Shown here: positions 9,427-18,529 of the stretch, one piece after another
Layout of the letters: every line of letters starts with the position of its first letter
Position numbering within the stretch: the stretch's first letter is position 1
Source of the DNA: Sinorhizobium sp. RAC02
Lineage (GTDB): Bacteria; Pseudomonadota; Alphaproteobacteria; Rhizobiales; Rhizobiaceae
DNA: 64,000 nt
Reading direction: 5' to 3'
NCBI RefSeq assembly: GCF_001713395.1
Contig: NZ_CP016450.1
Location: 3,502,501-3,566,500, forward strand
Notes under the pieces: generated by a model
Told to the model about the DNA's origin: nothing
Databases searched by the model: none
The model's input: the letters and a program-made list of their open reading frames with translations, nothing else
Made by a program: the position numbers and the translations under genes

Positions 9427-9591
9427 ATGACCACCCTCCGCAACTCCTTCGCCCAGGGCTTCTTCGGCCGGGCCTTCGCCGTACTGAGCGCTGCCAATGC
9501 AGCCGCCGCGGCTGTCGAAGGGCACCGCCGCCCGAAGGAACGCGACCTGAAGACGCTCGGCATCAACCCTGCCGACTTCCCGCGCGTCTAA
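9427..9591 (+). CDS. Short conserved-looking protein, 54 residues
   Basis: ATG 9427 to TAA 9591. The protein starts MTTLRNSFAQGFFGRAF, has an alanine-rich middle (SAANAAAAA) and ends RDLKTLGINPADFPRV. The basic-then-LGI ending recalls the C-terminal part of DUF1127/YjiS-type small rhizobial proteins, but the match is partial. It is a lone gene, framed by the tctA hairpin before it and its own 14-bp-stem terminator after it, which argues that it is real and separately transcribed. Function unknown; DUF1127 proteins are linked to RNA turnover and phosphate/carbon homeostasis in Agrobacterium. Confidence 0.7.
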   Translation: MTTLRNSFAQGFFGRAFAVLSAANAAAAAVEGHRRPKERDLKTLGINPADFPRV

Positions 9592-9618
9592 CGCGAAGTA
9601 TAGAATTCTCTGAATGAA

Positions 9619-9659
9619 AAGGCCCGCTGATCGCAAGATCAGCGGGCCTTCTGTGTTTT
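9619..9659 (+). terminator. Strong intrinsic terminator after the 54-residue gene
   Basis: Perfect 14-bp stem (9619-9632 with 9637-9650) with a GCAA tetraloop, followed by a T-rich tail. Confidence 0.85.
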
Positions 9660-9701
9660 GCGATTTGCGTCCGTTTTGATCTCACTTTGTTGGACGCCGT
9701 C

Positions 9702-9795
9702 CCTCTCTATCGTCATGGTCGGGCTTGACCCGAGCATCCGCGCGACACCTGCAGCCTGGATCCTCGGGTCAGGCCCGAGGATGACGGAGGAGAGG
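9702..9795. repeat. Rhizobial intergenic palindromic repeat (RIME/REP-like)
   Basis: Two imperfectly complementary arms of 38 bases (9702-9739 and 9758-9795) flank an 18-base centre. The core CGGGCTTGACCCGAG and its inverse near the CGTCAT/ATGACG ends are a motif I know as abundant in Rhizobiaceae intergenic regions. It sits between the ends of convergent genes, as such elements usually do. The RIME name is a likeness, not a verified match. Confidence 0.7.
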
Positions 9796-9810
9796 GTTTC
9801 AAAGTGCAAT

Positions 9811-9834
9811 GGCCGGCCGCCGAAACGGCCGGCT
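9811..9834 (-). terminator. Hairpin after the DUF475 gene
   Basis: A 7-bp GC-only stem (9812-9818 with 9827-9833) ten bases beyond the minus-strand stop. There is no clear T-run on that strand, so termination is uncertain. Confidence 0.4.
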
Positions 9835-9843
9835 CAATGTGCG

Positions 9844-10962
9844 TTACGCGTTGTTCTCGCCAAGCTGGGCCGACACGCGGTCCGAGCCGTGGCCGGCATG
9901 GCTGCCCAGTTCGCGTTCGCGCCTGTTGTAGCGGATCGACGACCAGAGCGAGATACCGATCAGCGTTGCGCCGCCAAGGCCGGTGATGACTTCCGGAATG
10001 TGCACCAGTGTCTGGAAGTACATGACGACCGACAGGACCAGGATCGCGTAGAACGCGCCGTGCTCCAGGTAGCGGTATTCGGCAAGCGTGCCCTTCTCCA
10101 CCAGCATGATCGTCATCGAGCGCACATACATGGCGCCGATACCGAGGCCGATGGCGATGATGAAGAGGTTCTGCGTCAGCGCGAAGGCGCCGATGACGCC
10201 GTCGAAGGAGAAGCTGGCATCGAGCACTTCAAGATAGATGAACGCGCCGAGGCCACCCTTGGCCGCTTCCGACATCGCCTTCTGCGAGGCATCGAGCAGG
10301 CCGCCGACGACTTCCACTGCAAGGAAGGTCAGGAGGCCGTAGATGGCGGAGAAGACGAAGGTATTGGCGTCTTCACCCTCGAGCAGGTTCGAGAAGACGA
10401 GGATGAGCGCGAGAACAAAGGCGATCTCGATGCCCTTGACGGTCGCCGAACGGGCCATGTGCTTCTCGATGAAGCCGATCCAGTGCACGTCCTTCTCATG
10501 GTTGAAGAAGTAGGTGAGGCCGACCATCATCAGGAAGGTGCCGCCGAAGGCAGCGATCGGCAGGTGGGCGTCGTTCATGATGCGGGCGTATTCCGCAGGC
10601 TCGCGCGCGGCGAGAATGATCGCTTCGATCGGGCCGATGCGGGCGGCGATGACGACGATCAGCAGCGGGAAGACGATACGCATGCCGAAGACGGCAATCA
10701 CGATGCCCCAGGTCAGGAACCGGTGCTGCCAGACCGGCGTCATGTCCTTGAGCTTGTTGGCATTCACGATTGCGTTATCGAAGGAGAGTGAAATCTCCAG
10801 AACCGCGAGAACCGCGCAGATGAAGAAGACGGTCGCCATGCCGGCGAGCGTGCCTTCGGTCTGCCAGCCGAGCAAGGCGCCGAGCGCCAGGCCGATGACG
10901 GTGGAGATGATGGCCCATTTCAGGTAGGAAAGGGTGGTCTTGCCTTCGCCGTTGCCGATCAT
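9844..10962 (-). CDS. DUF475 (TerC-superfamily) integral membrane protein
   Basis: 372 residues from ATG 10962, which has GGAGG seven bases upstream; the open frame continues 18 codons further without a site. There are about nine hydrophobic segments. Two related acidic motifs, ISLSFDNAIVNA near the N-terminus and LDASFSFDGVIGAF in the second half, match the TerC/DUF475 pattern of paired Asp-containing helices thought to bind or move metal ions. TerC relatives act in tellurite resistance and manganese export; the function of DUF475 itself is not settled. It is a single gene with a long leader. Confidence 0.85.
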   Translation of the reverse strand: MIGNGEGKTTLSYLKWAIISTVIGLALGALLGWQTEGTLAGMATVFFICAVLAVLEISLSFDNAIVNANKLKDMTPVWQHRFLTWGIVIAVFGMRIVFPLLIVVIAARIGPIEAIILAAREPAEYARIMNDAHLPIAAFGGTFLMMVGLTYFFNHEKDVHWIGFIEKHMARSATVKGIEIAFVLALILVFSNLLEGEDANTFVFSAIYGLLTFLAVEVVGGLLDASQKAMSEAAKGGLGAFIYLEVLDASFSFDGVIGAFALTQNLFIIAIGLGIGAMYVRSMTIMLVEKGTLAEYRYLEHGAFYAILVLSVVMYFQTLVHIPEVITGLGGATLIGISLWSSIRYNRRERELGSHAGHGSDRVSAQLGENNA

Positions 10963-11341
10963 GACAGCGCCTCCATGCTGGAGGAAATACGGGAAGCGAG
11001 GTTGTGCATACCACAACGGGCATGCGGGTAAGGCATGGTCAGGATTTTCATGTGCGTTTGAATCCGCCGGCTAATTGCTGGCGGTACCGACATCACGAGA
11101 GCGCCGTAAAAACTCTCGCCAGAGGGGCCCGGCACCAGGGTTCACCGCGGCAGGATGTCAAAAGCCGCGATAAGGGCTGTTTTCACCGAAGTTGCCCTCC
11201 ACGTCAAGAGGCAGGGTGCCGCATCGCCCTCAACGCGTTTGCGCGACCTCTGTTCCCGTATTTTATGCCGGCGCCCTGTACCAACACGCTGCTCCGTTCC
11301 TATATTCGCCGCACAGTGATTTGCCAGAAGGAACCGCCTGC
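10963..11341. other. 379-base divergent intergenic region
   Basis: Shared upstream region of the DUF475 gene (minus) and the M3 peptidase (plus). I see an interrupted palindrome GTTGTG-N5-CACAAC at 11001-11017, close to the DUF475 start, and an 8-bp stem with one G-U pair (11064-11071 with 11077-11084). A CTATAT at 11300-11305 could be a -10 box for the peptidase, but no convincing -35 was found. No open frame looks coding. Confidence 0.5.
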
Positions 11342-13402
11342 ATGACTGAAACGCGCATCGATCCCGCCCTCGTCGAGTGGACCGGCCTCAACGGCCTGCC
11401 GCGTTTCGATCGTGTCAAGGACGAGGCCTTTGCCGCGGGCTTCGATGCGGCGCTGGTAGCGCATGAGGCGGAGATCGACGGAATTGCCAACAACGCGGAG
11501 CCGGTAACCTTCGAGAACACGATCGTCGCGCTGGAAATTGCCGGCGACCAGCTGTCGCGCGTTTCTGCCCTGTTCTGGAGCCGGGCGGGCGCCAACACCA
11601 ACGACACGATCCAGGCGCTGGAACGCGAGATCGCGCCAAAAATGTCGCGGCACTATTCGAAGATCGGCACCAATGCCGCGCTCTTCCAGCGTATCGATGC
11701 GCTGTGGGAAGGCCGCGAGGCCCTGAACCTCTCCCTGGAGCAGACCCGCGTGCTGGAGCGGCACTGGAAGGGTTTCGTGAAATCCGGCGCCAAGCTCGAA
11801 AAGCCGGAGCAGGAGCGGTTGTCGACGATCAACGAGACGCTCGCCGGGCTCGGCGCGAAATTCGGCCAGAACGTGCTGGCCGACGAGAAGAGCTGGGTGC
11901 TGTTCCTCGATGAGGGCGATGCGCTCGATGGCCTGCCGGATTTCCTGAAGGATGCTATGGCATCCGTGGCACGCGAACGCGGGGAGGACGGGCGCTATGC
12001 CGTCACGCTGTCGCGCTCGATCATCGAACCCTTCCTGACGTTTTCGGCGCGCCGGGACCTGCGCGAACAGGCGTTTCGTGCCTGGGTGGCGCGCGGCGAG
12101 AACGAGGGCGAGACGGACAATCGCGGTATCGTCAAGGACACGCTGGCGCTGCGGGCGGAAAAGGCGGGCCTGCTCGGCTACGAGAACTTTGCCGCGCTGA
12201 AGCTCGACAACACGATGGCGAAGACGCCCGACGCGGTGAACGGGCTCCTGATGCAGGTCTGGGAAAAGGCCGTGGCGCGGGCGCGGGAAGAGGAGGCGGA
12301 TTTGGCCGTGCTCGTCGCCGACGAAGGCCGCAACCACGCGGTCATGCCGTGGGACTGGCGCTACTATGCGGAAAAGCTGCGGGCGAAAAAATTCAACTTC
12401 TCCGAGGCCGAGCTGAAGCCCTATCTCCAGCTCGAAAAGATCATCGACGCCTGCTTCGACGTTGCCGAGCGGCTGTTCGGCGTCCGGGCGATCGAGAAGA
12501 AGGATGTGCCGGTCTATCATCCTGACGTGCGCGTGTTCGAGATTCGTGACCGCGACGACACGCTTGTCGCCATGTTCCTTGGCGATTATTTCGCCCGGTC
12601 CTCCAAGCGCTCGGGCGCCTGGATGAGCTCCTACCAGAGCCAGCACCGGCTGCCGCTTGCGAACGGTTCGGTCGGCGAAATCCCGATCATCTACAATATC
12701 TGCAATTTCGCTAAACCCGCCGAGGGCAAACCGGCGCTGCTGTCGATCGACGATGCGCGCACGTTGTTCCACGAATTCGGCCATGCGCTGCACGGCATGC
12801 TGTCGGACGTCACCTATCCGTCGGTGTCGGGCACCGGCGTTTCGCGCGACTTCGTCGAACTGCCCTCGCAGCTCTACGAGCACTGGCTGACGGTGCCGGA
12901 AATTTTGACGCGCTATGCCGTGCACGACCAGACCGGCGAGGCGATGCCGGCAGCGCTGCTTGACAAGGTGCTTGCCGCCCGCACCTTCAATTCCGGCTTC
13001 GCGACGGTGGAGTTCACCTCCTCGGCGCTGGTCGACATGGCGTTTCACACGCGTGGCGCCGTCGCGGATCCGGTGGCGGTGCAGGCTGAGGTGCTGGAAA
13101 AGATCGGGATGCCGGCGTCCATCGTCATGCGCCATGCCACGCCACACTTCCAGCATGTCTTCTCCGGCGACGGCTATTCGGCCGGCTACTATTCCTACAT
13201 GTGGTCGGAAGTGCTGGACGCGGACGCCTTCGCCGCCTTCACGGAAACCGGCGACGCCTTCAACCCAGCCATGGCAGAGCGGTTGAAGACCTATATCTAC
13301 GCCGTCGGCGGTGCCGTCGACCCGGAAGACGCCTACAAGGCCTTCCGAGGCAAGCTGCCGAGCCCGGAGGCGATGCTGGAGAAAAAGGGTTTGGCGGCTT
13401 AG
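11342..13402 (+). CDS. M3-family oligopeptidase / peptidyl-dipeptidase
   Basis: 686 residues from ATG 11342, with AGAAGGAA upstream; there is in-frame sequence before it but no plausible site. The zinc-binding HEFGH (residues 477-481) sits in the M3 context LFHEFGHALHGML, with the third ligand expected in the downstream DFVELPSQ segment. Length and motif match the Dcp/OpdA group of cytoplasmic metallopeptidases that trim short peptides. Dcp and oligopeptidase A cannot be separated with certainty here. It is a single gene with no signal peptide. Confidence 0.9.
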   Translation: MTETRIDPALVEWTGLNGLPRFDRVKDEAFAAGFDAALVAHEAEIDGIANNAEPVTFENTIVALEIAGDQLSRVSALFWSRAGANTNDTIQALEREIAPKMSRHYSKIGTNAALFQRIDALWEGREALNLSLEQTRVLERHWKGFVKSGAKLEKPEQERLSTINETLAGLGAKFGQNVLADEKSWVLFLDEGDALDGLPDFLKDAMASVARERGEDGRYAVTLSRSIIEPFLTFSARRDLREQAFRAWVARGENEGETDNRGIVKDTLALRAEKAGLLGYENFAALKLDNTMAKTPDAVNGLLMQVWEKAVARAREEEADLAVLVADEGRNHAVMPWDWRYYAEKLRAKKFNFSEAELKPYLQLEKIIDACFDVAERLFGVRAIEKKDVPVYHPDVRVFEIRDRDDTLVAMFLGDYFARSSKRSGAWMSSYQSQHRLPLANGSVGEIPIIYNICNFAKPAEGKPALLSIDDARTLFHEFGHALHGMLSDVTYPSVSGTGVSRDFVELPSQLYEHWLTVPEILTRYAVHDQTGEAMPAALLDKVLAARTFNSGFATVEFTSSALVDMAFHTRGAVADPVAVQAEVLEKIGMPASIVMRHATPHFQHVFSGDGYSAGYYSYMWSEVLDADAFAAFTETGDAFNPAMAERLKTYIYAVGGAVDPEDAYKAFRGKLPSPEAMLEKKGLAA

Positions 13403-13415
13403 GGGCGACCCATCG

Positions 13416-13466
13416 CCGTCATCGTCCCGTCACTGAACTTTCGGTGAATCGTCATCGTCCCGTTAC
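13416..13466 (+). promoter_or_regulatory. Two tandem Pho-box-like sites upstream of the PhoD gene
   Basis: Site 1: CCGTCAT (13416-13422), four bases, CCGTCAC (13427-13433). Site 2: TCGTCAT (13449-13455), four bases, CCGTTAC (13460-13466). The known PhoB target is two CTGTCAT/C half-sites 11 bases apart. Site 1 differs by one base per half and site 2 by two. The sites are 33 bases apart (three turns) and end 71 bases before the phosphatase ATG, where PhoB activation is plausible. Confidence 0.55.
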
Positions 13467-13537
13467 CGGACTGACATGGCCGGGACTCATGGTCTGCCCG
13501 CCTGGCGTTTCGATTCGCGGGTCAGGCCGGAGGTGGC

Positions 13538-15100
13538 ATGGCGATTGTTCCGGAGACGCTGACGCGGCGTTCTTTCCTTCTGACCGCAGGGGCCGGCGCG
13601 CTTGCGACGTCCTCGGCGCTGGCGGTGCCCTACTATGCGCGGCGTCATGGCAGTCCGGTCTTTTCCCACGGCGTGCAATCTGGTGATGTCGATTGTTCGT
13701 CCGGCATGGTCTGGGCGCGGGTCGACCGGCCGGCCGAGGTGACACTCGAATATTCGACCACCGAGAGTTTTCTCGATGCGGCACGCCTGCCGTTGCAGAA
13801 AGCGACGATGGGCACGGACAATACCGTCAAGGCGATGCTGCAGGGCCTGCTGCCGGACCAGGATATTTTCTATCGCTTCACCGCAAGCGATCCCTATTCC
13901 AGCCATCTGATCTCCGAGCCGGTCGTCGGGCGCTTCCGCACGGCGCCGATGCGCAAGCGCTCTGTGCGTTTCGTCTGGTCTGGCGATACGGCCGGGCAGG
14001 GCTGGGGCATCGACGATGTCGGCATGAAGACCTATTCGACCATGCTGCGCCACGAGCCGGATTTCTTCATCCACTCCGGCGATACCGTCTATGCCGACGG
14101 GCCGATCCCGGACGAAATTCCGCTGCGTGACGGCGGCGTGTGGAAGAACCGCATCGTGACGGATGAGAAACGCAGCGTGGCGCGCACGCTGGAAGAATTT
14201 CGCGGCCAGTGGAAGTACAATCTGCTCGACGACCACCTTCTGTCCTTCAACACCCAGTGCCCGACCTTCTTCCAGTGGGACGATCATGAGGTTTTGAACA
14301 ACTGGTCGGAATCGAGCGACCTGACCGGCGACCGACGCTATCCGGACAAGGATATCGGCGTCTATGAAGAGCGCGCGCGGCGCGCCTTCCATGAAATGAC
14401 GCCGATCCGCTATTTTCCCACCGAGCCCGGCCGCATCTTCCGCAAGGTTGCCTATGGGCCACTGCTCGACGTGTTCTTCGTCGACCTGCGCTCGTATCGC
14501 AGCCCCAACCGCGGCGGCACGGAAAATGGCTTGTTCGGCTGGCGGCAGGCGGACTGGCTGCGCCGAGAGCTTGCCGCCTCTCAAGCCGTCTGGAAGGTCA
14601 TCGCCTGCGACATGCCGCTCGGCCTCGTCATCTGGGACGATTATGCCAACAGCCTTGGTTATGAGGGGGTTGCGGACGGTCTCAATGGTCCGCCGGCGGC
14701 GCGCGAGCGCGAAATCGCCGACCTGCTTTCCTTCATGCGCGACAATGCGATCCACAATGTCGTGTGGCTGACGGCGGACGTGCACTACACCGCCGCGCAC
14801 CACTACGACCCGTCGCGCGCAAAATTCCAGGAGTTCAATCCGTTCTGGGAATTCGTCTCCGGGCCGCTGCATTCCGGCACCTATGGGCCGAAACCGCTCG
14901 ACATGACCTTCGGCCCGGAAGTGCGCTTCATCAAGTCGTCGAAAGGCGGGGTCGACAGCAACCTGCCGCCGTCCGCCGGCCTGCAATTCTTCGGTCTCGT
15001 CGATATCAACGGATCGAGCGAGGAGATGACCGTGCGGCTGATGGATCGGGAGGATCAGGAGCTTTGGCGCATCACGTTGCCGCCCACGCGTTCATCATGA
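13538..15100 (+). CDS. phoD: Alkaline phosphatase D family protein, Tat-exported
   Basis: 520 residues. The N-terminus has a twin-arginine signal (LTRRSFLLTAG, arginines at residues 10-11) followed by a hydrophobic Ala-rich stretch. Next come a PhoD N-terminal domain (FSHGVQSGDVD) and metallophosphoesterase signatures: WSGDTAGQGWG, HSGDTVYADGPI, WDDHEVLNNW and WLTADVHYT. These are calcium/iron phosphodiesterase-monoesterases that free phosphate from organic esters in the periplasm. Tandem Pho-box-like sites upstream suggest induction by phosphate starvation through PhoB. The substrate range is unknown. Confidence 0.9.
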   Translation: MAIVPETLTRRSFLLTAGAGALATSSALAVPYYARRHGSPVFSHGVQSGDVDCSSGMVWARVDRPAEVTLEYSTTESFLDAARLPLQKATMGTDNTVKAMLQGLLPDQDIFYRFTASDPYSSHLISEPVVGRFRTAPMRKRSVRFVWSGDTAGQGWGIDDVGMKTYSTMLRHEPDFFIHSGDTVYADGPIPDEIPLRDGGVWKNRIVTDEKRSVARTLEEFRGQWKYNLLDDHLLSFNTQCPTFFQWDDHEVLNNWSESSDLTGDRRYPDKDIGVYEERARRAFHEMTPIRYFPTEPGRIFRKVAYGPLLDVFFVDLRSYRSPNRGGTENGLFGWRQADWLRRELAASQAVWKVIACDMPLGLVIWDDYANSLGYEGVADGLNGPPAAREREIADLLSFMRDNAIHNVVWLTADVHYTAAHHYDPSRAKFQEFNPFWEFVSGPLHSGTYGPKPLDMTFGPEVRFIKSSKGGVDSNLPPSAGLQFFGLVDINGSSEEMTVRLMDREDQELWRITLPPTRSS

Positions 15101-15234
15101 GAGCAAGCCGCGCGCTGATCGGGCAACAGAGTTGCATCCCGCCCCTTTCGCATTTGCGGAAAAACATGTAAGAGCCCGACCATTGAAGACGGCGCCCTTA
15201 TACCCTGCGCGCCCCGAACCTCAGAGATTACACC

Positions 15235-17061
15235 ATGTCTATCCGCAATATCGCGATCATCGCGCACGTCGACCATGGCAAGACCACGCTTGTTGACGAG
15301 CTTCTGAAGCAGTCCGGCTCGTTCCGTGAAAACCAGCGCGTTGCCGAACGCGTGATGGACTCGAACGATCTCGAAAAGGAACGCGGCATCACCATTCTCG
15401 CCAAGGCGACCTCGGTGGATTGGAAGGGCGTTCGCATCAACATCGTCGACACCCCCGGCCACGCCGACTTCGGCGGCGAAGTGGAGCGTATCCTCTCGAT
15501 GGTGGACGGCGCGATCGTTCTCGTCGACTCGTCGGAAGGCCCGATGCCGCAGACCAAGTTCGTGGTCGGCAAGGCGCTGAAGGTCGGCCTGAAGCCGATC
15601 GTCGCGATCAACAAGATCGACCGTCCGGACGGCCGCCACGAGGAAGTGCTGAACGAGGTCTTCGACCTCTTCGCCAATCTCGACGCCACCGACGAGCAGC
15701 TCGACTTCCCGATCCTCTATGGTTCGGGCCGTAACGGCTGGATGAACGTCAACCCGGAAGGCCCGAAGGACGAAGGCATGGCGCCGCTGCTCGACCTCGT
15801 GCTGAAGCATGTGCCCGAGCCGACGGTCGCCGACGGTCCGTTCCGTTTGATCGGCACGATCCTCGAAGCCAACCCCTTCCTCGGCCGTATCATCACCGGC
15901 CGCATCCATTCCGGCTCGATCAAGCCGAACCAGGCCGTCAAGGTTCTCGGCCAGGACGGCAAGCTCATCGAAACCGGCCGTATCTCGAAGATCCTCGCCT
16001 TCCGCGGCATCGAGCGCACGGCGATCGACGAAGCCCATGCGGGCGACATCGTCGCGATCGCTGGTCTCTCCAAGGGCACGGTTGCCGACACGTTCTGCGA
16101 TCCGTCGGTCACCGAGGCCATGACGGCACAGCCGATCGACCCGCCGACCGTCACCATGTCCTTCATCGTCAACGACAGCCCGCTTGCCGGCACCGAAGGC
16201 GACAAGGTGACGAGCCGCGTCATCCGTGACCGCCTGTTCAAGGAAGCCGAAGGCAACGTCGCGCTGAAGATCGAAGAGGCCGAAGGCAAGGATTCGTTCT
16301 ACGTTTCCGGCCGCGGCGAACTTCAGCTCGCCGTTCTGATCGAGACCATGCGTCGCGAAGGCTTCGAACTGGCCGTGTCGCGTCCGCGCGTCGTCATGCA
16401 CAAGGACGAGAACGGCACCACGATGGAGCCGATCGAAGAAGTCGTCGTCGACGTCGACGAAGAGCATTCGGGTGTCGTCGTGCAGAAGATGTCCGAGCGC
16501 AAGGCCGAGATGACGGAGCTTCGCCCGTCCGGCGGCAATCGTGTTCGCCTGAAGTTCCTGGCGCCGACCCGCGGCCTGATCGGCTACCAGTCGGAACTGT
16601 TGACCGACACGCGCGGCACGGCCGTCATGAACCGCCTGTTCCACGACTACCAGCCCTACAAGGGCGCCATCGGTGGTCGCGTCAACGGCGTGCTGCTGTC
16701 GAACGCTTCGGGCGAAGCTGTCGCCTATGCCATGTTCAACCTGGAAGACCGCGGCCCGATGATCATCGAGCCGGGCGAAAAGGTCTATGCAGGCATGATC
16801 ATCGGCATCCACACCCGTGACAACGACCTCGAGGTCAACGTTCTCAAGGGCAAGCAGCTCACCAACATCCGCGCCGCCGGCAAGGATGAAGCCGTGAAGC
16901 TGACCCCGCCGATCCGCATGACGCTCGACCGCGCGCTGTCGTGGATCCAGGACGACGAGCTGATGGAAGTGACGCCGAAGTCGATCCGTCTGCGCAAGAT
17001 GTTCCTCGACGCCAACGACCGCAAGCGATTCGACAAGCAGCGCGCGTCCGGCGCGGCATAA
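15235..17061 (+). CDS. typA: Ribosome-associated translational GTPase TypA/BipA
   Basis: 608 residues, the normal TypA length. The GTP-binding domain begins NIAIIAHVDHGKTTL (G1), with DTPGHADFGGEV (G3) and NKIDRPDGR (G4), followed by EF-G-like domains and the TypA-specific C-terminal domain. It acts on the ribosome, particularly in stress and low-temperature growth and 50S assembly. It is a single gene with a strong terminator 29 bases after the stop. Confidence 0.97.
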   Translation: MSIRNIAIIAHVDHGKTTLVDELLKQSGSFRENQRVAERVMDSNDLEKERGITILAKATSVDWKGVRINIVDTPGHADFGGEVERILSMVDGAIVLVDSSEGPMPQTKFVVGKALKVGLKPIVAINKIDRPDGRHEEVLNEVFDLFANLDATDEQLDFPILYGSGRNGWMNVNPEGPKDEGMAPLLDLVLKHVPEPTVADGPFRLIGTILEANPFLGRIITGRIHSGSIKPNQAVKVLGQDGKLIETGRISKILAFRGIERTAIDEAHAGDIVAIAGLSKGTVADTFCDPSVTEAMTAQPIDPPTVTMSFIVNDSPLAGTEGDKVTSRVIRDRLFKEAEGNVALKIEEAEGKDSFYVSGRGELQLAVLIETMRREGFELAVSRPRVVMHKDENGTTMEPIEEVVVDVDEEHSGVVVQKMSERKAEMTELRPSGGNRVRLKFLAPTRGLIGYQSELLTDTRGTAVMNRLFHDYQPYKGAIGGRVNGVLLSNASGEAVAYAMFNLEDRGPMIIEPGEKVYAGMIIGIHTRDNDLEVNVLKGKQLTNIRAAGKDEAVKLTPPIRMTLDRALSWIQDDELMEVTPKSIRLRKMFLDANDRKRFDKQRASGAA

Positions 17062-17090
17062 GCCACGCCTTCCCGAAACGGGACATTTTG

Positions 17091-17127
17091 AACCCCGGCC
17101 CCCTGAAATATGGGGGCCGGGGTTTTT
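17091..17127 (+). terminator. Strong intrinsic terminator after typA
   Basis: Perfect 13-bp stem (17091-17103 with 17112-17124), eight-base loop, then a run of T. Confidence 0.92.
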
Positions 17128-17276
17128 CATGTGTGTGCCATCGTTTTACGACTTGTGACGTTTGTTAAAAAAGCGTTAACTTTTCCGCGTGCCATCCGGA
17201 ACTCGCCTGTGGGCAATGGATGCCATTGCATGGTGCGGGATTCCGATGGAATCGGTGCGGGAATAAGAGTGGTGTT

Positions 17277-17783
17277 ATGAAAACACTGTCGATCGATGTG
17301 CGGCGCGCCGAGCCGCAGGACGCGCGCGCGATATCCGAGGTACATCGGGTATCGTGGCTGCAGACCTATGGCGGCCTCATTCCGCATATCCCGCTCAACC
17401 AGATGGTCGACCGGCGGGGCGAGACCTGGTGGCGCAAGGCGACACGCGGTCCCGCGACTTTGCTGGTGCTGGATGTTGCCGGTACGGTGGCGGGCTATGC
17501 CACACTCGGCCTCAACCGCGCCCGGGCCCTGCCGCAGGAAGGCGAGATCTACGAATTGTATCTGCGCCCGGAGTACCAGGGTATCGGCCTTGGCCGCATG
17601 CTGTTCGGCGAGGCGCAACGGCTTTTGAAATCGCTCGGCTGCAACGGCCTGATCGTCTGGTGCCTGGAAGACAGCGAACATGCCGACCGCTTCTTCCGAT
17701 CCGCCGGCGGCCGCGATATTGCCGAAGGCATGGAAAGTTTCGGCGTGAAGGAACTGAAGAAGGTCGGTTTCGTCTGGCCTTAG
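17277..17783 (+). CDS. GNAT-family N-acetyltransferase
   Basis: 168 residues from ATG 17277; the open frame starts earlier, but this is the first start with an AAGAG site. GNAT motif A is seen as PEYQGIGLGRMLFGEA (acetyl-CoA pyrophosphate loop Q/R-x-x-G-x-G/L), preceded by the strand GEIYELYLRP and followed by the GCNGLIVWCLEDS strand. It transfers an acetyl group from acetyl-CoA to an amine on an unknown substrate in the cytoplasm. It ends one base before the convergent secreted-protein gene. Confidence 0.88.
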   Translation: MKTLSIDVRRAEPQDARAISEVHRVSWLQTYGGLIPHIPLNQMVDRRGETWWRKATRGPATLLVLDVAGTVAGYATLGLNRARALPQEGEIYELYLRPEYQGIGLGRMLFGEAQRLLKSLGCNGLIVWCLEDSEHADRFFRSAGGRDIAEGMESFGVKELKKVGFVWP

Positions 17784-17784
17784 G

Positions 17785-18399
17785 CTATTTCTTGGTCTCC
17801 GGCAGATAGCGCATCGGTTCGCCTGCCAGTTTTCCCCTTGTGCCATGCCATTGCGGCTCGCTGACGCCGCAGGCGAAATTGTGCGCTTCCTCGTCCGCGA
17901 CCGTTCGGGCGCGCGCGTTGGCATCCTTGTTTTCCAGCGCATCGACATAGCCGACGACGCAGCTCGTCGGGTTTTCAGCCGTTGCGACCGTCGAGACGAC
18001 CAGGACCTGGCCGTAGCGCGTTGTCACGTCGCCGGTGGTTTCCGGATCGGAGACGAACCAGCGGACGATGGTCGCAACCGGCCTGCCATCCGCGCCGAGG
18101 CGCCATTCGATCTTCGCGTTGGTGTGGTTGAACGGCCCGAAGCTTTCAAAAGCCTCGTCGAGCCAGATCTTGCTGATCGGGCCGTAGGCCTGGCTCTGGC
18201 GGAGGTCACCCTCCTTGAAATAGACAGCAAGATCCTTGTAGCCGTCGCATTGCAGGGTGATGCTCGGGCCTTCGTCGGTTTGCGACAGCGTCTTGCAGGC
18301 ATCGAGATTGCGCTCGGAATAGGCGCTTTCGTTCGCCTGTGCGAGGGTCGCGACGCAGGCGGCGAGGGTTGTCGCAAGAAGAAAAGCTGTCAGGTGCAT
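17785..18399 (-). CDS. Secreted protein of unknown function
   Basis: 204 residues from ATG 18399, with GGAGG six bases upstream. The signal peptide is residues 1 to about 22 (MHLTAFLLATTLAACVATLAQA). A cysteine at residue 15 sits inside this helix without a good lipobox, so export as a periplasmic protein is more likely than lipidation. The mature part holds four cysteines, in CKTLS, LQCDG, SCVVG and FACGV, fitting two disulfides. Proteins of this sort are common in Rhizobiaceae and unnamed; I recognise no domain. It is divergent from ppa. Confidence 0.75.
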   Translation of the reverse strand: MHLTAFLLATTLAACVATLAQANESAYSERNLDACKTLSQTDEGPSITLQCDGYKDLAVYFKEGDLRQSQAYGPISKIWLDEAFESFGPFNHTNAKIEWRLGADGRPVATIVRWFVSDPETTGDVTTRYGQVLVVSTVATAENPTSCVVGYVDALENKDANARARTVADEEAHNFACGVSEPQWHGTRGKLAGEPMRYLPETKK

Positions 18400-18529
18400 G
18401 GGTATCCTCCGGTCCTGAGAAGACGAAACATCGCACCGGTCTATTCGGCCCCAGTGAAAGTCATGTTGCGCCGCAGCGGGATTCGCATTAGGAAGCCCGC
18501 AATCAACCCAGTGCACTGAGGGAGCCCCC

